Assembly: GCF_037949795.1 (NCBI RefSeq)
Contig: NZ_CP149932.1
Coordinates: 795,001 to 859,000 of the forward strand
Direction: 5' to 3'
Length of the DNA stretch: 64,000 nt
DNA from: Thioclava sp. GXIMD2076
Lineage (GTDB): Bacteria; Pseudomonadota; Alphaproteobacteria; Rhodobacterales; Rhodobacteraceae
Positions 56,857-64,000 of the stretch are shown here, in pieces (position 1 is the stretch's first letter; every line of letters starts with the position of its first letter). The notes below the pieces were generated by a model. It saw only the letters and a program-made list of their open reading frames with translations. It was not told the DNA's origin and did not search any database. Made by a program: the position numbers and the translations under genes.

Positions 56857-57448
56857 GCGGCTTCTCCCTGATCTGGTCTATGAGGCGTCGCACATCTCGG
56901 GCCGTGGTTTCAAGGTCCAGCGTCTCGATGACATAATCGGCGCGGGCGCGTTTTTCGGCATCCGGCAGCTGTTTGGCACGGATCATCTCGAATTGCTCGG
57001 GTGACATTGTTCCACGTGAAAGAACACGCGCGCGCTGGATCTCGGGCGGGGCCGTGACCACCAGAACGGCGTCACAGACCTGATCCGCGCCGGTCTCGAA
57101 CAGGAGCGGAATATCAAGAAGCAGGATCGGTGCATTTGCATGGTCCGCGATAAACCCCGTGCGCGAGGCCGCCGTGAGCGGATGGACGATAGCCTCGATA
57201 CGGGCAAGGGCAGCGGGATCGGCCTTCAGCACTTCCCTGAGAGCACCGCGATCCACCATCCCGTCAACTACTGCTTGCGGATAAAGAGCGGCAATAGGCG
57301 CCACTGCGGCGCCGTGCTTGCCATAGAGCTGATGCACGGTGGCATCCGCATCCCAAACAGGCACACCGTTATTCATAAAAAAGGATGACGTCGTCGATTT
57401 TCCCATCCCGATGGAGCCGGTTAACCCCAAGATGAAGGGACGGCTCAT
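56849..57448 (-). CDS. coaE: dephospho-CoA kinase
   Basis: A 199-residue P-loop kinase that completes coenzyme A. GLTGSIGMGKST is at residues 9-20 and LLLDIPLLFETG in the middle. The length is normal. It overlaps aroE by four bases and dnaQ by eight. A parS-like sequence lies inside the coding region at 57008-57023. Confidence 0.93.
   Translation of the reverse strand: MSRPFILGLTGSIGMGKSTTSSFFMNNGVPVWDADATVHQLYGKHGAAVAPIAALYPQAVVDGMVDRGALREVLKADPAALARIEAIVHPLTAASRTGFIADHANAPILLLDIPLLFETGADQVCDAVLVVTAPPEIQRARVLSRGTMSPEQFEMIRAKQLPDAEKRARADYVIETLDLETTARDVRRLIDQIREKPHA
57008..57023. promoter_or_regulatory. parS-like site inside coaE
   Basis: TGTTCCACGTGAAAGA matches the bacterial parS consensus TGTTNCACGTGAAACA at 15 of 16 positions. 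It lies 1.9 kb to the left of the probable origin. Parental ParB sites often lie inside coding genes near the origin. The single mismatch is in the right arm. Confidence 0.5.
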
Positions 57449-58281
57449 TTGCCCAGCACTTCCGCGCGCAGGGCATCTGTCACCTCGGGTGTCTGGCCGA
57501 ACCAGCGCTCGAATCCCGGACGGCCCTGATGCAGCAACATGCCCAGACCATCAACGATCTTGCAGCCCCGCGCCTGCGCCTTCTGCAGGAAGGCCGTCAC
57601 CAGAGGCACATAGACGATATCGGTGGCCAGAGCAGTACCTGGCAGCAGATCAAGAGAGATATCAAAAGGTGGCTGGCCTGCCATACCCAGAGATGTGGTG
57701 TTGATCGCTGTAGCCACTCCGTCGAAAATCGACGCGGAATCAGCCCAATCATAGACCTTCACCTTGGGACCGAAGGCTTCGGCAAGCGCTTCGGCACGCG
57801 CCCTTGTGCGGTTACACAGACGGATTTCCGGTGCGCCCGCCTCCAGAAGCGAGACAATGATCGCCCGTGATGCCCCACCCGCGCCGAGAACAGCCGCCGG
57901 ACCCGCGCCAGGCTCCCACTCAGGGGCGGATTGCTTCAGATTGGCGATGAACCCGAACCCGTCGGTGTTATCGGCATGGATGCGGCCATCCGCGCCCAGA
58001 ACCAGCGTATTGGCCGACCCGATCAGTCGCGCGCGTTCGGTGACCTCATCGGCGAGCGCAAGCGCGGCCTCCTTATGCGGAATGGTGATGTTGCAGCCCA
58101 CAAACCCCGCCTTGTGTAGACCGCGCAGCACGGGTTCGAGATCCTCCGGTGCCACATCCATCGGCACATAATGTCCTGCCAGCCCGTATTGGCGCAGCCA
58201 GTAGCCATGCAAGGCCGGTGACAGCGAATGCGAGATCGGATGTCCGATCACCCCTGCAAGCGGGATCTTTTTATGGCTCAT
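57445..58281 (-). CDS. aroE: shikimate dehydrogenase
   Basis: A 278-residue NADP-linked enzyme of the shikimate pathway. The substrate-site lysine is in [11 protein letters not shown], the aspartate in NTDGFGF and the cofactor loop in [23 protein letters not shown] at the start is typical. The ATG at 58281 is chosen. An open frame extends to 58512 without family match. It overlaps maf and coaE by four bases each. Confidence 0.95.
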   Translation of the reverse strand: MSHKKIPLAGVIGHPISHSLSPALHGYWLRQYGLAGHYVPMDVAPEDLEPVLRGLHKAGFVGCNITIPHKEAALALADEVTERARLIGSANTLVLGADGRIHADNTDGFGFIANLKQSAPEWEPGAGPAAVLGAGGASRAIIVSLLEAGAPEIRLCNRTRARAEALAEAFGPKVKVYDWADSASIFDGVATAINTTSLGMAGQPPFDISLDLLPGTALATDIVYVPLVTAFLQKAQARGCKIVDGLGMLLHQGRPGFERWFGQTPEVTDALRAEVLGK

Positions 58282-58877
58282 GTCGTCAGCTCCCCCCGCG
58301 CACGCAGCCAGTTCAGAAGCTCCATCAATGGCAGCCCCAGAACATGGAAGTAATCGCCTTCCACCTTGGAAAACAAGCGCACGCCTTCCTCTTCGAGCTT
58401 GTAGCAGCCCACCGCATGGCGGATCGAGTCCCAATTTCGAGTGACATAATCCTTGATGAAGGCCTCGGACAGCTCGTGCATCGTCAGCCGCACCACACCG
58501 ATATGCCGCCACAGGGGCTCGTTGTCGCGCACGATGACAGCGGCGGAGAGAAGTTTATGCGTTTTGCCCGAGAGCGCCGCCAGATGCGCCATCGCCTCTT
58601 CGGGCGTCTCCGGCTTGGAAAAGGTCCGGCCATCGAGATCAAGAACCTGATCAGCGCCCAGAACCATAACCCCTGCCAGATTGCGTGAGAGCTTCTTGGC
58701 TTTCATCTCGGCGAGAAAATCCGCGATATCGCGCGGCGGTGCGCCTTCGGCCTCCATCGAGGCACGGATCATCTCCTCATCGATACGGGCGGGTTTGGCC
58801 ACAATTTCCAGCCCCGCATTGCGCAGCAATTGAGCCCGGATTTCGGATTGGGATGCCAAGAGAATGGGGATAGTCAT
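58278..58877 (-). CDS. maf: Maf family nucleotide pyrophosphatase
   Basis: A 199-residue Maf/HAM1-fold protein. The N-terminal motif reads [13 protein letters not shown] where other Maf proteins have SPRR, a variant common in the origin-linked alphaproteobacterial copies. The active-site [16 protein letters not shown] is normal. Maf proteins hydrolyse non-canonical NTPs and are linked to septum control. A perfect DnaA box abuts its start codon. First gene of the leftward group that ends with dnaQ. Confidence 0.9.
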   Translation of the reverse strand: MTIPILLASQSEIRAQLLRNAGLEIVAKPARIDEEMIRASMEAEGAPPRDIADFLAEMKAKKLSRNLAGVMVLGADQVLDLDGRTFSKPETPEEAMAHLAALSGKTHKLLSAAVIVRDNEPLWRHIGVVRLTMHELSEAFIKDYVTRNWDSIRHAVGCYKLEEEGVRLFSKVEGDYFHVLGLPLMELLNWLRARGELTT

Positions 58878-59260
58878 GTGGATAAGCCTCTCGGTAACCG
58901 TCTGTATAAAACGGGGGATAACCCCGACCTCGGGTTTTCTCCACAATTTATGGCCGGTTCTGTCAAGTCTCAGGGTGAGTCTTCCACCTGTGAATTGAGT
59001 CTTCCCCTTGCTGTGAGCGACTCATTGGGGCAAAGTTTTCCCACCATATTATCCACAGCCCGAATCGGGGTTTGCAAACTTTGCAAAGTCTTGAAAATAT
59101 AAAGAATTTCTCAATTGGGGCTTGGTTTATTCGCAATGTGGGTAAATAGCTTATCCACTGTGGATAAATCAGGGAATATCCGTGGATCCACAGTATCCAC
59201 AGGGCCTATAATCAACTTCTATTCTTTCTTAATATTACTTTTATATTTAGAGAGGGGTCG
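58877..59260. other. probable chromosome replication origin (oriC)
   Basis: This 400-base gap between divergent maf and hemJ contains three perfect DnaA boxes, TTATCCACA at 59049-59057 and its reverse complement at 58877-58885 and 59159-59167. There are also one-mismatch boxes at 58937-58945, 59137-59145, 59151-59159 and 59193-59201. TTATCCACTGTGGATAA (59151-59167) is a perfect palindrome of two boxes. Four GANTC sites lie at 58977-58981, 58997-59001, 59019-59023 and 59062-59066. AT-rich segments at 59088-59116 and 59203-59255 could be the unwinding region. The flanking gene sets (maf-aroE-coaE-dnaQ and rho-mnmE-mnmG) are those that flank the Caulobacter origin, and all flanking genes point away from it. 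No gene is seen in the gap. Confidence 0.8.
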
Positions 59261-59284
59261 GCGCCTAACACCGGAGACCGGACC

Positions 59285-59761
59285 ATGCTGACAGCCGTGC
59301 AGGATTTTCTCGCAATCCATTATCCATGGATCAAAGCGTTCCACGTGATCTCGGTTCTGGCGTGGATGGCCGGTCTGTTCTATCTGCCGCGGCTCTATGT
59401 TTATCACGTCGAAGGGCTAAGAAAGCAGGGCGTCACCCGAGGGTCTGATATGGACCAGCTGTTCCAGCATCAGGAACGGCTTCTTCTGAAGGCGATCATG
59501 ACCCCGGCGATGATCGCATCGTGGTTTTTCGGGCTCTGCTTGGTAATGATCCCCGGAGTGGTCGATTGGACGATGGCATGGTCTTGGGTGAAAGCCGCAT
59601 CCGTGATCGGGATGACGGGGTTCCATCACTGGCTGTCAGGACGCCGCATAGATTTCGTGAAAGGGCAGAACCGGCATAGCGGCCGGACCTATCGATTGAT
59701 GAACGAGCTGCCGACGCTCTTCATGGTCCTGATCGTGTTGGCTGTGATCGTGAAATTCTAG
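59285..59761 (+). CDS. hemJ: protoporphyrinogen IX oxidase HemJ
   Basis: A 158-residue membrane protein with four helices. Conserved residues include the histidine in KAFHVISVLAWMAGL, the LPRLYVYH segment, the lysine in LLLKAIMTPAM and the histidines in GFHHWLSG. It oxidises protoporphyrinogen IX in the step before hemH. The ATG follows CCGGAGACC at suitable spacing. It is the first gene to the right of the origin. Confidence 0.92.
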   Translation: MLTAVQDFLAIHYPWIKAFHVISVLAWMAGLFYLPRLYVYHVEGLRKQGVTRGSDMDQLFQHQERLLLKAIMTPAMIASWFFGLCLVMIPGVVDWTMAWSWVKAASVIGMTGFHHWLSGRRIDFVKGQNRHSGRTYRLMNELPTLFMVLIVLAVIVKF

Positions 59762-59807
59762 GCAATCGTTGACTCGAGGCGCAATTTGATCTAGCGGATG
59801 ACAAAAC

Positions 59808-59826
59808 CCCGCTCGTCCTGAGCGGG
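59808..59826 (+). promoter_or_regulatory. hairpin in the rho leader
   Basis: CCCGCTC and GAGCGGG pair around GTCCT between hemJ and rho. There is no T run after it on the plus strand, so it is not a simple terminator. It may belong to an autoregulatory rho leader, which is known in other bacteria. Confidence 0.3.
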
Positions 59827-59884
59827 AGTCACTCCTGTTTACATCGAGATTTCTTTCCGGCTGGTCCGGAAACGAGGGGAATTC

Positions 59885-61177
59885 ATGACCGAAGAACGTC
59901 CGCATCCCGAAGATGAGCGTTTGAACCTGTTCGATCTGAAGGCGAAAAGCCCGAAGGCGCTTCTGGCCATGGCCGAGGAGTGGGAGATCGAGAACGCTTC
60001 GACGATGCGTAAGGGCGAGATGATGTTCGCGCTGCTGAAGGCGCATGCGGAAGATGATATCACCATTGGTGGGGACGGGGTTCTGGAAGTTCTGCAGGAC
60101 GGTTTCGGCTTCCTGCGCTCGACCGAGGCAAACTATCTGCCGGGTCCGGACGATATCTATGTCTCGCCCGACATGATCCGCCAGCACGCGCTGCGCACGG
60201 GTGATACCGTTGAGGGCATTATCCGCTCTCCGGGCGAGAACGAGCGGTATTTCGTGCTGACCAAAGTCGAGCAGATCAATTATGAAGCGCCCGAAAAGGC
60301 GCGCCACAAGGTTGCCTTCGACAACTTGACGCCGCTCTATCCCGATGAGCGCCTGAAAATGGAGATCGAAGATCCGACGATCAAGGACCGCTCGGCACGG
60401 ATCATCGATCTGGTGGCGCCGATCGGGAAGGGGCAGCGTTCGCTTATCGTGGCGCCGCCGCGTACCGGTAAGACCGTCCTGCTGCAGAATATCGCGACCT
60501 CGATCGCGAGAAACCATCCCGAATGCTATCTGATCGTTCTTCTGATCGACGAACGTCCGGAAGAGGTGACCGATATGCAGCGTTCCGTGAAGGGTGAGGT
60601 TGTGTCCTCCACCTTCGACGAACCGGCAACGCGCCACGTCGCAGTCTCCGAGATGGTGATGGAAAAGGCCAAGCGCCTCGTTGAACACAAGCGTGACGTG
60701 GTGATCCTGCTCGATTCGATCACGCGTCTGGGCCGTGCGTTCAACACCGTTGTGCCGAGCTCGGGCAAGGTTTTGACAGGTGGTGTCGATGCCAACGCGC
60801 TGCAACGTCCGAAGCGTTTCTTCGGCGCGGCACGAAATATTGAAGAGGGCGGGTCGCTGACCATCATTGCCACCGCGCTGATCGATACCGGTTCGCGCAT
60901 GGACGAGGTCATCTTCGAGGAATTCAAAGGGACGGGGAACTCCGAGATCGTTCTTGACCGCAAGGTTGCGGATAAACGCGTCTTCCCGGCCATGGATATT
61001 CTCAAATCGGGCACCCGGAAAGAGGATCTGCTCGTCGAGCAGAAGGATCTGCAGAAGACCTATCTGTTGCGCCGTATCCTCAATCCGATGGGCACAACCG
61101 ATGCGATCGAGTTCCTGAATTCGAAGCTCAAACAGACCAAAACCAATTCGGAATTCTTCGACTCTATGAACGGCTAA
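59885..61177 (+). CDS. rho: transcription termination factor Rho
   Basis: A 430-residue hexameric RNA helicase. The N-terminal cold-shock-like RNA-binding domain contains [12 protein letters not shown] and [12 protein letters not shown]. The ATPase core has Walker A APPRTGKT, the catalytic [13 protein letters not shown] and the Q/R-loop region [20 protein letters not shown]. Complete, with normal length. mnmE follows after 21 bases. Confidence 0.97.
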   Translation: MTEERPHPEDERLNLFDLKAKSPKALLAMAEEWEIENASTMRKGEMMFALLKAHAEDDITIGGDGVLEVLQDGFGFLRSTEANYLPGPDDIYVSPDMIRQHALRTGDTVEGIIRSPGENERYFVLTKVEQINYEAPEKARHKVAFDNLTPLYPDERLKMEIEDPTIKDRSARIIDLVAPIGKGQRSLIVAPPRTGKTVLLQNIATSIARNHPECYLIVLLIDERPEEVTDMQRSVKGEVVSSTFDEPATRHVAVSEMVMEKAKRLVEHKRDVVILLDSITRLGRAFNTVVPSSGKVLTGGVDANALQRPKRFFGAARNIEEGGSLTIIATALIDTGSRMDEVIFEEFKGTGNSEIVLDRKVADKRVFPAMDILKSGTRKEDLLVEQKDLQKTYLLRRILNPMGTTDAIEFLNSKLKQTKTNSEFFDSMNG

Positions 61178-61198
61178 GCTGTTCCCGAGAGGGATATG

Positions 61199-62482
61199 AT
61201 GGATACGATCTTTGCACTGGCCACTGCCCGCGGAAAAGCGGGGGTGGCCGTTATTCGTATTTCCGGGCCGAAAGCCTGGCAGGCTGCCTCGCGTCTTTGC
61301 GGGTCGCTACCGGCTGCGCGACAGACGGCCTTGAGGGTTCTGCGTCTTGACGGCGAGGTGCTGGACGAGGCGGTGGTGCTGCCTTTCGCTAAAGGGCATA
61401 GCTTTACTGGTGAAGAAGTCGTCGAATTTCATATCCATGGTGCGATCGCGACGGTGAGTGCTGTTCTGCGGGCCTTGGGTGAGGATCCGGATTTACGTAT
61501 GGCTGAGGCAGGCGAATTTACCCGCCGCGCAATGGAGAATGAAAGGCTGGATCTTTCTCAGGTCGAGGGACTGGCTGATCTCATTGAGGCCGAAACAGAA
61601 TCCCAGAGAAAACAGGCACTTAAGGTTCTCTCTGGTTCGGTTGGCAAGGTCGTTGAAGGCTGGCGGGAGCGGCTGGTGCGTGCCGCGGCGCTGCTGGAAG
61701 TCACGATCGATTTCGCCGATGAAGAGGTTCCCGTTGATGTAACACCGGAGGTCATGGCCGAGATTGATGCCGTTCAGATCAGTCTTGGAGACGAGATCAA
61801 GCGCTTTGGCGCGGCGGAGCGCATCCGTGACGGGTTCGAAATCGCTATCGTTGGCCGCCCTAATGCCGGAAAATCTACGCTTCTCAATGCTTTAGCAGGG
61901 CGTGAAGCCGCTATTACGTCGGAAATTGCGGGTACGACACGTGATGTGATCGAAGTGCGCATGGACCTCGCAGGATTGGCGGTCACATTGCTGGACACGG
62001 CAGGTCTTCGCGAAACCGACGATGTTGTCGAGGCTATCGGGGTAGATCGGGCGATTTCACGCGCCAATGAGGCAGATCTGCGGGTATTCCTTCTTGATGG
62101 CCAAGACCTTCCGCTCCTGACGCCTGAGGATGATGATCTGATCGTCTATGGCAAGGCCGATATTTTCGAGGGGCAGGGGCTTCGTGTCTCGGGAAAAACA
62201 GGCGCGGGCATTGACGAGCTGGTTGCGAAGATCACCGCCAAATTATTACGGCAGGCACAAGGCGCCGGGGTTATGACGCGGGAACGACATCGTGATGCGC
62301 TGATAAACGCAAACCGGGCTTTGGATTCGGCCCGAAATGAGGTAATGAGCGGTCTAGATCGCCCCGAGCTTTCCGCTATCTATCTTCGTGAGGCCGCGCG
62401 GTCGTTGGAATCCCTGTTGGGCAGGGTAGATGTCGAGAATCTCTTGGATGAGATATTCTTGAGTTTTTGCATCGGGAAATAG
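61199..62482 (+). CDS. mnmE: tRNA uridine-5-carboxymethylaminomethyl modification GTPase
   Basis: A 427-residue GTPase that, with MnmG, installs the cmnm5 group at wobble U34. The N-terminal domain has [20 protein letters not shown] and [14 protein letters not shown]. The G domain has P-loop [19 protein letters not shown] and a YGKAD G4-type motif. The C-terminal end is FCIGK, with the functional Cys. The ATG at 61199 is preferred over 61196 because of spacing from GAGAGGG. Codons end in A or T more often than in genes left of the origin. Confidence 0.93.
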   Translation: MDTIFALATARGKAGVAVIRISGPKAWQAASRLCGSLPAARQTALRVLRLDGEVLDEAVVLPFAKGHSFTGEEVVEFHIHGAIATVSAVLRALGEDPDLRMAEAGEFTRRAMENERLDLSQVEGLADLIEAETESQRKQALKVLSGSVGKVVEGWRERLVRAAALLEVTIDFADEEVPVDVTPEVMAEIDAVQISLGDEIKRFGAAERIRDGFEIAIVGRPNAGKSTLLNALAGREAAITSEIAGTTRDVIEVRMDLAGLAVTLLDTAGLRETDDVVEAIGVDRAISRANEADLRVFLLDGQDLPLLTPEDDDLIVYGKADIFEGQGLRVSGKTGAGIDELVAKITAKLLRQAQGAGVMTRERHRDALINANRALDSARNEVMSGLDRPELSAIYLREAARSLESLLGRVDVENLLDEIFLSFCIGK

Positions 62483-62485
62483 GAG

Positions 62486-62501
62486 TGTTTCACGTGAAAC
62501 A
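62486..62501. promoter_or_regulatory. parS centromere site overlapping the mnmG start
   Basis: TGTTTCACGTGAAACA is a perfect 16-base palindrome identical to the bacterial ParB-binding consensus. It contains the mnmG start codon (GTG at 62494-62496) and lies 3.2 kb to the right of the probable origin. parAB commonly follow the mnmG-rsmG genes beyond this window. Confidence 0.85.
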
Positions 62502-64000
62502 TTTTGACGTTATTGTCGTTGGCGGTGGTCACGCCGGTACGGAAGCGGCCCATGCATCCGCCCGCATGGGAGCAAAGACTGCTTTGGTAACGCTTCGGCG
62601 CGATGCCATCGGGGTTATGTCTTGCAATCCTGCTATTGGTGGGCTCGGCAAAGGACACCTCGTTCGGGAGATCGACGCCATGGACGGTGTCATGGGGGTT
62701 GTCGCCGACCGTGCCGGGATTCAATTCAGGCTCTTGAACCGCCGTAAAGGACCTGCGGTACAGGGGCCGCGTGCTCAGGCGGATCGAAAGCTCTATCGCG
62801 AGGCTATGCTCGAACTTACCGAACTGCAGGAAAACCTTTCGATCATTGAAGGGGAAGCCGTCGACTTGCTTACCCTTGACGGGCGCGTCAGCGGGGTAAC
62901 GCTCGCAGACGGATCCGAGGTCCGCTGCCGGTCGGTAATTTTGACAACAGGGACCTTCTTGCGCGGCGTAATCCATATCGGTGATAAAAGCTATCCGGGC
63001 GGACGGATGGGGGATCGCCCTTCGGTTCCGCTCGCGGATCGACTGGACTCGCTCGCCTTACCGCTTGGACGTCTTAAGACGGGCACACCGCCAAGGCTTA
63101 ATGGGAAAACTATTGATTGGTCTATCCTCGAGAGCCAGCCCGGGGACGACGATCCTGTGGTCTTCAGCTTTATGAATACGAAGCCATTCGCGAAACAGAT
63201 TTCCTGCGGGATTACGCATACTAATGAAGCGACCCATCAAATCATCCGTGATAATCTTTCCCGTTCGGCTATGTATGGCGGTCATATCGAGGGGGTAGGG
63301 CCCCGTTACTGCCCGTCGATCGAAGACAAAATTGTCAGGTTTGCCGATAAGACATCTCATCAGATTTTCCTCGAGCCCGAGGGGCTTGATGACGATACCG
63401 TCTACCCAAATGGTATTTCCACCTCGCTACCTGAAGATGTTCAGACCGATTATGTTCGGTCTATTCGTGGCTTGGAGCAGGTCGAGATTCTACAGCCGGG
63501 CTACGCTATAGAATATGATTACGTCGATCCGCGTAGCCTCGATGCGTATCTTCAGGTTCGTAATCAGCCAGGGCTATATCTCGCTGGTCAGATTAATGGC
63601 ACCACTGGCTATGAGGAGGCAGCTGCACAGGGTCTGGTTGCCGGACTTAATGCGGCAGCTTCGGCGCTAGAGAAGGAGGCTGTCGAGTTTTCACGCACAC
63701 AGAGTTATATCGGAGTGATGGTCGATGATCTCATTACTCGCGGAGTAACCGAACCCTATCGGATGTTTACCTCGCGGGCCGAGTTCCGACTTTCCCTTCG
63801 CGCCGATAACGCGGATCAACGCCTTACGCCCTTGGCAATGCGGATTGGCTGCGTATCTGATAAGCGTATTACGCAATTCTCTATTAAGCAGGAAGCGCTA
63901 GTGCATGGGCGTGGAAAGCTTGACGCATTGTCGCTTACCCCGAAAGAGGCCATTGAAGCGGGCTTTAAAGTAAATCAAGATGGGCAGCGTCGTTCTGCAT
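62494..64000 (+). CDS. mnmG: tRNA uridine-5-carboxymethylaminomethyl modification enzyme MnmG, 3' truncated
   Basis: The first 502 codons of an FAD protein (about 620 residues when complete) that runs off the right edge. [20 protein letters not shown] is the FAD-binding start, followed by [20 protein letters not shown] and later [17 protein letters not shown], all diagnostic of MnmG/GidA. It starts with GTG eight bases after AGGAG, 11 bases after mnmE. The start codon lies inside a parS palindrome. With MnmE it modifies U34 of tRNAs. Confidence 0.95.
   Translation, partial: MKHFDVIVVGGGHAGTEAAHASARMGAKTALVTLRRDAIGVMSCNPAIGGLGKGHLVREIDAMDGVMGVVADRAGIQFRLLNRRKGPAVQGPRAQADRKLYREAMLELTELQENLSIIEGEAVDLLTLDGRVSGVTLADGSEVRCRSVILTTGTFLRGVIHIGDKSYPGGRMGDRPSVPLADRLDSLALPLGRLKTGTPPRLNGKTIDWSILESQPGDDDPVVFSFMNTKPFAKQISCGITHTNEATHQIIRDNLSRSAMYGGHIEGVGPRYCPSIEDKIVRFADKTSHQIFLEPEGLDDDTVYPNGISTSLPEDVQTDYVRSIRGLEQVEILQPGYAIEYDYVDPRSLDAYLQVRNQPGLYLAGQINGTTGYEEAAAQGLVAGLNAAASALEKEAVEFSRTQSYIGVMVDDLITRGVTEPYRMFTSRAEFRLSLRADNADQRLTPLAMRIGCVSDKRITQFSIKQEALVHGRGKLDALSLTPKEAIEAGFKVNQDGQRRSA

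Noticed and set aside
59229..59243. CtrA-type site TTAA-N7-TTTA in the origin gap
   Set aside because: One mismatch in an AT-rich stretch where such a match is expected by chance. CtrA is not known to control origins in all Rhodobacterales.
59337..59352. GTTCCACGTGA inside hemJ as a further parS site
   Set aside because: Only the left arm matches; the right arm (TCTC) does not.

Overview
The window looks like the origin-proximal part of a chromosome from a GC-rich alphaproteobacterium, most probably in the order Rhodobacterales. The evidence is a 16S rRNA 5' end of alphaproteobacterial type, a CcrM-type GANTC methyltransferase, HWE-family kinase signalling, a conserved maf-aroE-coaE-dnaQ / hemJ-rho-mnmE-mnmG arrangement, and perfect promoter motifs of the EcfG general-stress type. 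I do not assign a genus.

Layout. 1-740: the 5' end of a leftward rRNA operon with its leader. 741-5122: a photosensory signalling cluster of a short LOV protein, a CheB/CheR/PAS/HWE histidine kinase and a single-domain response regulator. 5228-10094: envelope and stress genes (BCCT transporter, DUF1328, holin-like protein, DUF3618 protein, AI-2E family transporter); three of these transcription units carry a GGAAC-N16/17-CGTT promoter. 10192-14169: queC, mog, argG and ilvA. 14237-16005: a divergent Hpt / receiver-PP2C pair. 16009-24385: a complete type I secretion locus (HlyD, ABC, TolC) with a BapA-like Ig-repeat adhesin. 24571-31679: housekeeping genes (two Nudix enzymes, hslO, CCA transferase, an ABC exporter, an rRNA methyltransferase, an L,D-transpeptidase). 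31754-44337: a CAP lipoprotein, hemH, otsBA with another stress-type promoter, comF, grxC, a MarR regulator, ccrM, rnhB, a membrane-tethered winged-helix protein, and the carboxynorspermidine/carboxyspermidine genes. 44513-46612: a chemoreceptor. 47094-53457: rsfS, rlmH, a methyltransferase, gpmI, a frameshifted envC, ctpA and rppH. 53458-58877: leftward nadB-nadA and dnaQ-coaE-aroE-maf. 58877-59284: a probable chromosome replication origin. 59285-64000: rightward hemJ, rho, mnmE and a truncated mnmG that begins inside a perfect parS site.

Three themes tie the window together. First, chromosome replication and segregation: DnaA boxes and four GANTC sites lie in the maf-hemJ gap, with parS-type sites about 1.9 kb to the left and 3.2 kb to the right, and the GANTC methyltransferase gene is about 20 kb away. 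Second, stress signalling: four perfect GGAAC/CGTT promoters precede membrane-stress genes and trehalose synthesis, and the LOV-HWE-receiver cluster is the kind of module that feeds the alphaproteobacterial general stress response. No phyR, nepR or ecfG gene is in this window, so that link is inference. Third, surface attachment: the T1SS adhesin locus, next to an Hpt/PP2C switch.

No tRNA, insertion sequence, prophage or CRISPR array was recognised.
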